Assembly (NCBI RefSeq): GCF_000009905.1
Contig: NC_006177.1
Span: 3,296,595-3,360,594, forward strand
Origin: Symbiobacterium thermophilum IAM 14863
Lineage (GTDB): Bacteria > Bacillota > Sulfobacillia > Symbiobacteriales > Symbiobacteriaceae
DNA: 64,000 nucleotides
Direction: 5' to 3'
Positions 58,152-64,000 of this stretch are shown piece by piece. The notes beneath the pieces are model-generated. The model was not told the origin of the DNA. It did no database searches and saw nothing but the letters and a program-made list of their open reading frames with translations. How positions within the stretch are numbered: the first letter of the stretch is position 1; each line of letters begins with the position of its first letter. The position numbers and the translations under genes were made by a program.

Positions 58152-58279
58152 GTGGTTCTCCCCTTTACACCAGTCAGCCACACCACGGTGCCGTGGCGGT
58201 GGTACGCTCGTTGTGGTAGGGATGTATACGACCCGGGCTGGCCGCAGTATACCCCGGGCACCCTGTCCGGTGCGGCGAC

Positions 58280-58324
58280 GGAGCACTGCGGGGGCGGACC
58301 ATTCGGTGCGTCCCGCAGTGCTCC
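58280..58324 (-). promoter_or_regulatory. 13-bp inverted repeat in greA leader
   Basis: GGAGCACTGCGGG (58280-58292) and CCCGCAGTGCTCC (58312-58324) are perfect inverted repeats 19 bases apart, located about 20 bases into the greA transcript. No U-tract follows. It could be an attenuator, an RNA-binding site or a DNA operator sharing CACTGC with the promoter dyad. Confidence 0.5.
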
Positions 58325-58341
58325 ACGCCTGTGGTCAATTC

Positions 58342-58370
58342 ATTATACGGACACTGCTGCGCAGTGTCAA
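58342..58370 (-). promoter_or_regulatory. Promoter of greA with internal dyad
   Basis: Minus-strand TTGACA (58365-58370) and TATAAT (58342-58347) match consensus perfectly, 17 bases apart. The spacer contains most of the dyad GACACTG-CTGCG-CAGTGTC (58350-58368), a likely repressor site. The -35 overlaps the dusB stop codon. Confidence 0.9.
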
Positions 58371-59404
58371 CTTAACAGTCTGACGTTTTCCGCTGCGACG
58401 GCCTCCATGCGGTCCAGGTAACCCAGGAGGAGGGCGCGCAGGTCGTCTGCGCGCTCCGCCTCGTTGACCGCCGCCCGGACCCCGGCGGACCCGTGGAGCC
58501 CTTTCAGATACCAGGCGGCGTGCTTGCGCATCTCCCGGACGGCCAGGAACTCGCCCTTGTACTCAATCATCAGATCCAGGTGGCGGAGCGCGGTCTCCAC
58601 CCGCTCCCGGACCCCCGGCTCCGGCAGAAGCTCGCCCGTCTCCAGGTAATGTAGGGTGCGGCTGAAGATCCAGGGGTTCCCGAGCGCGCCCCGCCCCACC
58701 GCGAGACCTGCGACCCCGGACGTGCGCAGCCGCGCCTCGGCCTCCCTGGGGTCCGCGATGTCGCCGTTGCCCAGCACGGGGATCGATACGGCCCGGGCGA
58801 CCGCGGCGATCACGCCCCAGTCGGCCCGGCCGGAGTAATGCTGCTCCTTGGTGCGGCCATGCACCGTGATCATCCGCGCACCGGCCTCCTCCACCCGCTT
58901 CGCGACCTCCACGGCGTTGATCGAGCGGGAGTCCCAGCCGATGCGCATCTTCACCGTCACCGGTGTTGGTGCGACGGCCTGCACCACCCGGCGCACGATC
59001 TCCTGGGCCAGTTCAGGCTCCTTCAGCAGGGAGGAGCCACCCCGGCCCTTGGTCACCTTCGGCGCCGGGCAGCCCATGTTGATGTCGATCAGGTCCGGCT
59101 GCTCCAGCTCCACGACGCGCGCCGCCGCCCGCGCCATCGTGTCGGGGTCCGCGCCAAAGAGCTGTACCCCCGCGGGCCGCTCGTCCGGCAGCAGCCGGAT
59201 CATCTCCCGGGTGCGCTTGCTGTCGTACAGGAGCGCCTTGTCGCTGACGAACTCAGTGACCACCAGGCCGCAGCCGTGCTCCTTGCAGAGGCGGCGAAAG
59301 GGCCAGTTGGTGACGCCGGCCATGGGCGCCAGGGCCAGCGGACGCTCGATGGTCAGACCGCCTAGGCGGATCGGCTTCAGGAGCGGTTCGGACAACCCTT
59401 TCAC
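58367..59404 (-). CDS. dusB: tRNA-dihydrouridine synthase
   Basis: The 345-residue flavoenzyme reduces uridines in tRNA. It has the TIM-barrel Dus motifs: LALAPMAGVTNWPFRRLCKEHG, VQLFGADPDTMA, DINMGCPAPKVTKGRGGSSLL (catalytic cysteine), VTVHGRTKEQHYSGRADW and LGNGDI. The nifR3/DusB type is common next to greA in Firmicutes. The GTG start used is close to GCGGGG; a TTG three codons later, after GGGGGTGAAAGGG, is an alternative. Confidence 0.94.
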   Translation of the reverse strand: MKGLSEPLLKPIRLGGLTIERPLALAPMAGVTNWPFRRLCKEHGCGLVVTEFVSDKALLYDSKRTREMIRLLPDERPAGVQLFGADPDTMARAAARVVELEQPDLIDINMGCPAPKVTKGRGGSSLLKEPELAQEIVRRVVQAVAPTPVTVKMRIGWDSRSINAVEVAKRVEEAGARMITVHGRTKEQHYSGRADWGVIAAVARAVSIPVLGNGDIADPREAEARLRTSGVAGLAVGRGALGNPWIFSRTLHYLETGELLPEPGVRERVETALRHLDLMIEYKGEFLAVREMRKHAAWYLKGLHGSAGVRAAVNEAERADDLRALLLGYLDRMEAVAAENVRLLS

Positions 59405-59433
59405 CCCCGCAAAAAAAGTCGGTGGCGGGGTCT

Positions 59434-59462
59434 ATTATACCCACGCCACGCGGGGAGGTCTA
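59434..59462 (-). promoter_or_regulatory. Promoter of dusB
   Basis: Minus-strand TAGACC (59457-59462) and TATAAT (59434-59439) are 17 bases apart, about 30 bases before the gene. The -35 is weak. Confidence 0.65.
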
Positions 59463-59472
59463 TGTTAACCCC

Positions 59473-60726
59473 TCATAACAGCGGCAGCATCACCGCGGCC
59501 GTCCAGCCGACCGCCACCGCCTCCGCCAGCGCGACGCTCAGCGCGGAGAGGCGCATCGCGGCCAGCACGCCGCTCAGGATCTCCAACGTGACCAACACCC
59601 CGAGGGCAACGGGGAGAACGGCGGGCAGGTGCGCAGGCGGATTGGGCAGAACCCCCGCCCCGACCCAGGTGGCGACCATCAGGATCTTGGCCGCAAGCCC
59701 CAGCACAAGGCCCGCCGGCGACGGCCCGCCCGCCACGGCCCGCTTCAGCGACTCCTCCTGGAAGGCGTACAGCCAGTAGGCCAGCGCAGTGGCGGCCAGC
59801 GGCAGGATTCGCGGCCCCGTCGGTACAAAATAGGTGACATTCTGATGAATCACCGGCACGAGAGCCCCGAGGAAGGCCAGAGCCACCGCCAGCCCCCGCA
59901 GCAGGGAGTGGGGAACCGACTCGGCCTCGCCCGGGGCGGACGCGCCGAACTCCCGCGGCCAAAGCTTGCGGAGGAGCAGGAGAACGACAGCCGCGACCAG
60001 GAAATAGGGTAGCAGGTAGTCCAGCGTGGCGACGCCCAGCTGCGGCACGCGCAGGTAGACCACGGCCAGAACCGCGCTGAGCAGGGAGACCGCCACGGCG
60101 GCCAGGCCGGTGACAAGACCCGCGGGCTGCTGCCGCCGGCCGGATCTCCGGGGATCGGGTCGCACCAGCGCGGCCACCGCAGGGAGCGCACCGACGCCGC
60201 CCGCCAGCCCGAGCAGCAGCCAGGCGGGCGACCCGCCCGGGGCGGCGCCTGCCGGCACATCGCCACCGACGTCGCTGGACAGCCGCCCCGCCGCATCGGC
60301 CACGGCATCCAAGTCATACAAGGGGGCCAGGGGATTCAGGGACGTCGGATGGCCGATCAGACCCACCCGGTCCGGTTCGGCCCGGCCGGCGGCAACCAGC
60401 GCATCCCTCACCTGGTTCGCGGTCCCGGGGGAATCGGCCATTGGCGCGGTCTGCGCCCCGTGGCCGGGCAAGTCCGGGATGTAGACGTCGAAGCCCAGGC
60501 GGGCCAGCGCGTAGCCCCAGTACTGCATCATCTCTTTGCTGCCGCCAAACCCGTGCAGCACAATGACGGTACCCCGGTACTCCTCCTCCGCCGACACGTG
60601 CAGCGTCGGATTCCCCGCCAGCAGCTCCTCGTTCACCGCCAGGTCCGCGTGGCCGCGCGCCATCATCCACTGTGCGGCCAGCACCATGGCGAGCGTCAGA
60701 ACGACCCACCAGGCCCTGCGCACCAT
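59473..60726 (-). CDS. Truncated alpha/beta-hydrolase front fused to multi-helix membrane domain
   Basis: The 417-residue product begins with a membrane helix (VRRAWWVVLTLAMVLAAQW), then an alpha/beta-hydrolase front (TVIVLHGFGGSKEMMQYWGYAL, VYIPDLPGHGAQTAP). The expected serine elbow GxSxG reads GLIGHPTS, with no serine at the nucleophile position, and the rest of the hydrolase core is missing. About eight membrane helices follow (residues 150-415). It may be a deletion product of a longer hydrolase-membrane protein or an inactive domain. ATG follows GGGGGACAGGACG. Confidence 0.72.
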   Translation of the reverse strand: MVRRAWWVVLTLAMVLAAQWMMARGHADLAVNEELLAGNPTLHVSAEEEYRGTVIVLHGFGGSKEMMQYWGYALARLGFDVYIPDLPGHGAQTAPMADSPGTANQVRDALVAAGRAEPDRVGLIGHPTSLNPLAPLYDLDAVADAAGRLSSDVGGDVPAGAAPGGSPAWLLLGLAGGVGALPAVAALVRPDPRRSGRRQQPAGLVTGLAAVAVSLLSAVLAVVYLRVPQLGVATLDYLLPYFLVAAVVLLLLRKLWPREFGASAPGEAESVPHSLLRGLAVALAFLGALVPVIHQNVTYFVPTGPRILPLAATALAYWLYAFQEESLKRAVAGGPSPAGLVLGLAAKILMVATWVGAGVLPNPPAHLPAVLPVALGVLVTLEILSGVLAAMRLSALSVALAEAVAVGWTAAVMLPLL

Positions 60727-60884
60727 CGTCCTGTCCCCCAACCCGGTTGTTACTGTGCCTGAAGTATCAGGGTATATTCGTATTCTTCCTTCCATACCTG
60801 TGTGTGAATCCCCTGCTTCCGGCGCCCGGGAAGCGCCGCGGGCAGGTTGCCATACCAGACCATGCGCGTGAGGGAGGCGGTCGT

Positions 60885-61559
60885 ATGCAGATTCGGTACC
60901 TGGGACACTCGGCATTCGAGATCACGGACGGGAAGTGGAACCTGCTGATCGATCCGTTCATCACGGGCAATCCGGCCTGCCCGGTGAAGGCGGAGGAGCT
61001 GCACCCGCAGTACATCCTGGTCACCCACCTGCACGATGACCACGTGGGCGACACGGTGGCCATCGCCAAGCGCACCGGCGCAACGGTGATCACCAGCTTC
61101 GAAGGCGGGCAGGCCCTCGCCGCGCAGGGCGTGAAGGTGGCCGACATGGCCCTGGGCGGGAAGCGCCGGTTCGACTTCGGCCTGGTCCGGGTCACCCTGG
61201 CCTTCCACGGCTTCGGCCCCACCGGCGGCCACGCCTGCGGGTTCGTGATCCACATCGGCGGCAAGCGCATCTACCACGCGGGGGACACCGCGCTCTTCAG
61301 CGACATGAAACTGCTCAACGGCGTCATCGAGGAGCCCGGCATCGACGTGGCCATGCTGCCCATCGGCGACAACTACACCATGGGTCCGGAAGACGCCGCC
61401 GTCGCGGTGGAGTGGATCCGGCCCAAGGTGGTCATCCCCATGCACTGGGGCACGTTCCCGGTGCTGGTGCAGGACGCGTCCGGTTTCGCGGCGCGGGTGC
61501 GGGAGACCGGCGCCTCGCAGCCCGTCGTCCTCCGGCCCGGCGAGACCTACACCCTGTAA
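60885..61559 (+). CDS. UPF0173-type metal-dependent hydrolase
   Basis: The 224-residue metallo-beta-lactamase-fold protein has the metal motif THLHDDHVGD (HxHxDH), IYHAGDTALFSDM and a C-terminal IPMHWGTFP. This is the UPF0173 (YtkL) family, whose substrate is unknown. ATG at 60885 follows GAGGGAGGCGGTCGT. It stands divergent from the hydrolase-fusion gene and ends in a strong hairpin. Confidence 0.9.
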   Translation: MQIRYLGHSAFEITDGKWNLLIDPFITGNPACPVKAEELHPQYILVTHLHDDHVGDTVAIAKRTGATVITSFEGGQALAAQGVKVADMALGGKRRFDFGLVRVTLAFHGFGPTGGHACGFVIHIGGKRIYHAGDTALFSDMKLLNGVIEEPGIDVAMLPIGDNYTMGPEDAAVAVEWIRPKVVIPMHWGTFPVLVQDASGFAARVRETGASQPVVLRPGETYTL

Positions 61560-61584
61560 AGCTGCGCCCGGCACGCGCACGAAG

Positions 61585-61609
61585 CGGCCGCCCCGGGAAG
61601 GGGCGGCCG
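61585..61609 (+). terminator. Terminator after UPF0173 gene
   Basis: CGGCCGCCCC (61585-61594) pairs with GGGGCGGCCG (61600-61609) with a GGGAA loop, followed by TTTCCGTCT. Confidence 0.7.
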
Positions 61610-61658
61610 TTTCCGTCTGACCCGTTGTCCGCCTGACGGCTGTTGGCGGGGCGCCCGC

Positions 61659-62558
61659 TCAGTCCGCCGCGGCCGCGTCCCGCCCGACGAAGGGGAGTTC
61701 GCCGGGGAAGTATGCCACGCCGATGGCGTCGGGCCCCACGTGGGCGCCGAGGCTCGGATTGACGTGCAGGTGGTGGAACCAGACGACCTCGAGCCGGCTT
61801 CGGAGCAGGGACACCAGGTGGGCCACCTGGTCGGGGCAGTGGCCCTCCAGGACCACGAGGCTCACCTGGCCCCCTTCGCCCACGTCCTCGATAATGCGGT
61901 GTGCGATCGTCTCCACGGCCCGGCGGAACGACCGGGCCTTGCCGGCCGCAATGTACGTGCCCGTCGATTTGTCCACGGTGACGATGGGCCGGATGCCCAG
62001 CAGTCCGCCCACGGCGGCCGAGACGCGGCCGATGCGCCCGCCCTTGCGCAGGTAGTCAAGCTTGTCCAGCGTGAAGTACAGGTGCGAGCTCGCGTTGACC
62101 GCCTCGATCACCTCGCGGATCTCCGCGATGGACCGCCCCTGCTCGGCCATCTCGGCGGCGACGAGCACCTGGAGGGCCATCTCACCCGAAAGCGTCCGGG
62201 TGTCCACCAGGGTGATGTCCAGTTCGGGCACCAGCGCCCGCGCCGCGCTCGCGGCGTTGTACGAGCCCGAGAGCCCGCAGGAGAGATGCAGCGACAGGAT
62301 GGGCAGCCCCGCCTCAGCCGCCCGCCGGTACGCGGTGACGTAGTCGCCCACGGCGGGCTGGGACGTCGTCGGGAACTCGCCCCGCTCCCTCAGCCGCTGG
62401 TAGAAAGCGGCCGGGGTCATGTCGACGCCGCTCTGGTAGCTCTCGTCCCCGAAATTGACGGTCAGCGGAACAATATGCAGGCCGTACTGCTCGATCAGAG
62501 CCTCCGGCAGATCGACTCCTCCATCTACCACCAGGGTGCAGGAGCGATTATGCGTCAT
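61659..62558 (-). CDS. DegV family fatty-acid-binding protein
   Basis: The 299-residue protein fits DegV/FakB, which present fatty acids to the kinase FakA. It has VVDGGVDLPEAL at the front, FPTTSQPAVGDY, LHLSCGLSGSYNAA and DKLDYLRKGGRIG, the usual lipid-binding landmarks. ATG at 62558. A gene for FakA is not in the window. Confidence 0.9.
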   Translation of the reverse strand: MTHNRSCTLVVDGGVDLPEALIEQYGLHIVPLTVNFGDESYQSGVDMTPAAFYQRLRERGEFPTTSQPAVGDYVTAYRRAAEAGLPILSLHLSCGLSGSYNAASAARALVPELDITLVDTRTLSGEMALQVLVAAEMAEQGRSIAEIREVIEAVNASSHLYFTLDKLDYLRKGGRIGRVSAAVGGLLGIRPIVTVDKSTGTYIAAGKARSFRRAVETIAHRIIEDVGEGGQVSLVVLEGHCPDQVAHLVSLLRSRLEVVWFHHLHVNPSLGAHVGPDAIGVAYFPGELPFVGRDAAAAD

Positions 62559-62680
62559 CGTGGATCCTCCTCACCGGGCTGCAGCCGCCGGAGCGGCGGC
62601 CCGCCCGCGTCTCCACTCAGCGTACCTTCTCCCGGGCGGCGGCGCATCTGCCCACGGGTCCGATCGCAGGGCAGAGTTTG

Positions 62681-62701
62681 GGCGCCGCGGTGTGCGGCGC
62701 C
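62681..62701 (-). terminator. Hairpin after response regulator gene
   Basis: GGCGCCGC/GCGGCGCC with a 5-nt loop, flanked by TTTGGGC and CAAAC, lies 33 bases past the regulator's stop. No strong U-tract. Confidence 0.5.
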
Positions 62702-62734
62702 TCTGCCCAAAGGGATAGTCCGGCTTGTCCCCGA

Positions 62735-63400
62735 CTAGACCAGGTTGAGTTCCTGAGCCAGCAGGATCGCGTGCACCCGGTCCCGCGCCCCGAGTTTGGC
62801 GAAGATGGAGCGCACGTGATGCTTTACAGTACCCTGGCCGATGAAGAGCTTCTCCGCGATATCCTGGTTGGAGGCGCCTGAGGCCATCAGGCGCAGGACC
62901 TCGGTCTCCCGCTCGGTGAGCGGCTCGACCAGCGGCCGCGCTTTCGGCCGGCTGGCGGCCATGGAGGAGAGCCGGCTGAACTCCTTCAGGACGCGGGTGG
63001 TAATCTGCGGCTGCAGCAGCGACTCCCCCGCGGCCACGGTGCGGATCGCCTGCGAGAGCTCGTCGTACTCGGCGTCCTTCAGCAGGTACCCGCGCGCGCC
63101 GGCGGCCAGCCCTTCGAAGATGTACTCGTCGTCGTCGAAGGTGGTCAGGATGATGACCCCCGCGGCGGTGCCGCTGCGGACCAGCTCCCGCGTCGCCGTG
63201 ACACCGTCCATCCCCGGCATGCGCACGTCCATCAGGATCACGTCCGGTTTCAGCTCGGCCGCCATCCGCAGGGCCTCCTCGCCGCTCGACGCCTCGCCGA
63301 CCACCTCCATGTCCGGGTTGCGGTTCAGCAACGCGGCGAGCCCCCGCCTGAGCAGGGACTGGTCGTCCACGATCATGATGCGGATCTTCCGTCCGTCCAT
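62735..63400 (-). CDS. NarL/LuxR-family response regulator
   Basis: The 221-residue regulator has a receiver domain with D12/D13, phospho-acceptor D58 (VILMDVRMPGMDG) and K108, and a LuxR helix-turn-helix (LTERETEVLRLMASGASNQDIAEKLFIGQGTVKHHVRSIFAKLG). The kinase gene directly upstream is its partner. The output is unknown. Confidence 0.94.
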   Translation of the reverse strand: MDGRKIRIMIVDDQSLLRRGLAALLNRNPDMEVVGEASSGEEALRMAAELKPDVILMDVRMPGMDGVTATRELVRSGTAAGVIILTTFDDDEYIFEGLAAGARGYLLKDAEYDELSQAIRTVAAGESLLQPQITTRVLKEFSRLSSMAASRPKARPLVEPLTERETEVLRLMASGASNQDIAEKLFIGQGTVKHHVRSIFAKLGARDRVHAILLAQELNLV

Positions 63401-63413
63401 GGGGCTCCCTCCA

Positions 63414-64000
63414 TCAGAGACCGATCGGCAGGCTCAATGATACCTGAAAGCCGCCATCACTGCGCGGGCCTGCATCAAACTCCCCGTTGAGCGCCTGCGC
63501 CCGCTCCCTGAGACCCACCAGGCCGAAGCCGGACCGGACCGCCTCCGCACGGTCGCTCCGCCCGAGGTCGTCGTTGACGACCCGGAGCGTCACCCGGTCG
63601 GGCAGCCGGGTGAGGGTAATCTCGACGCGGGTGGGCCGCGCGTGCTTCTGGATGTTGGTGAGGCTTTCCTGCACGGTGCGGAACACGGTCATGCGCGCCG
63701 CCGCCGGCAGGTCGCCGCCCTCGCCGTCCACCCGGAGGATCACCGGTGTACCCGTGGTCTGCATCCAGCGGGTCACCAGGTCCTGGATCGCCCTGGGCAA
63801 CGGCCGGTCGAAGCGGTCCAGGGTCTCCACCATCTCCGCGCTGGAGCGCATGGCGGCCCGGATCACCTCCAGCGCCCGGCGCACGTGTGCGGCAGCCGCC
63901 TCCGGCTCCTCGCCGGCCAGGGCCTCCGCGTTCTGCAGCTCCACGATCACCGCCGTCAGGTGGTGGCCCAGCCCGTCGTGGATCTCCCGGGCCATGCGCA
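63414..64000 (-). CDS. Sensor histidine kinase, C-terminal part (cut by window end)
   Basis: The visible part of about 195 residues contains the HisKA_3 phosphorylation motif REIHDGLGHHLTAVIVELQ and an ATPase domain (RTVQESLTNIQKHARPTRVEI, GLVGLRERAQAL). The N-terminal sensor region lies beyond the window. The DNA-binding partner follows after 13 bases. A shift in the G1 box (RVVNDDLGRSDR instead of DNG) is noticeable. Confidence 0.9.
   Translation of the reverse strand, partial: RMAREIHDGLGHHLTAVIVELQNAEALAGEEPEAAAAHVRRALEVIRAAMRSSAEMVETLDRFDRPLPRAIQDLVTRWMQTTGTPVILRVDGEGGDLPAAARMTVFRTVQESLTNIQKHARPTRVEITLTRLPDRVTLRVVNDDLGRSDRAEAVRSGFGLVGLRERAQALNGEFDAGPRSDGGFQVSLSLPIGL

Noticed and set aside
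1-64000. CRISPR array
   Set aside because: No regularly spaced short repeats with unique spacers were seen; the only phased repeat (CGAAC, 1815-1852) is a 5-base motif at helical spacing.

Overview
The window reads as a chromosomal stretch of a high-GC, spore-former-type Firmicute, most like Symbiobacterium (inference from gene content, not a database match). The codon third positions are strongly GC-biased, GTG and TTG starts are common, and ribosome binding sites are AGGAGG-like. A backbone familiar from Bacillus and Clostridia runs leftward from about 41 to 17 kb: ctsR-mcsA-mcsB-clpC, radA-disA, a YacL-type PIN/TRAM gene, ispD-ispF, cysE-cysS-mrnC, rlmB and sigH. Several blocks are inserted into that backbone.

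Layout. 0-9.4 kb: a NarL-type sensor/regulator pair divergent from a formate dehydrogenase operon (fdhD, a selenocysteine-containing catalytic subunit with in-frame UGA and SECIS hairpin, Fe-S subunit, cytochrome b subunit, fdhE and a NuoF-like flavoprotein). 9.6-13.6 kb: small membrane and glycine-rich proteins, a thioredoxin-like protein, a V4R sensor coupled to a PAS-GGDEF diguanylate cyclase, and a DUF554 membrane protein. 13.6-15.4 kb: group IIC intron copy 1. 15.5-23.7 kb: GNAT acetyltransferase, tRNA-Thr, His-rich protein, sigH, VanW-like protein, rlmB, folA, thyA, mrnC, cysS and cysE. 23.7-25.6 kb: group IIC intron copy 2, identical to copy 1, lying between a cysteine-type T-box leader and cysE. 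25.9-31 kb: ispF, ispD, PIN/TRAM, carD, tRNA-Ala and disA. 31-36.4 kb: radA, a T-box-controlled DAHP synthase/chorismate mutase, and a selenium-type trio (YedE-like channel, cysteine-desulfurase-like protein, DUF3343). 36.5-41.4 kb: the CtsR heat-shock operon with two CtsR boxes. 41.4-47.4 kb: an rRNA methyltransferase, an exported PepSY-like protein, an EF-G paralogue, a HAD phosphatase and a four-cluster ferredoxin. 47.4-57 kb: a cytochrome bc-type complex, a CcoG-like ferredoxin, a cbb3-type oxidase and a cupredoxin lipoprotein. 57-64 kb: tRNA-Ala, greA, dusB, a truncated hydrolase/membrane fusion, an UPF0173 metallo-hydrolase, DegV and a second NarL-type two-component system cut by the window end.

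How the parts work together. The membrane formate dehydrogenase can feed quinol to the bc complex and cbb3 oxidase. The selenium trio plausibly supplies the selenocysteine that the dehydrogenase needs. Two T-box leaders tie cysteine and aromatic amino-acid synthesis to tRNA charging. The most unusual feature is copy 2 of the group IIC intron. It sits directly after the T-box terminator and just before the cysE ribosome binding site, so intron transcription, splicing and mobility should depend on T-box readthrough, that is, on uncharged tRNA-Cys.
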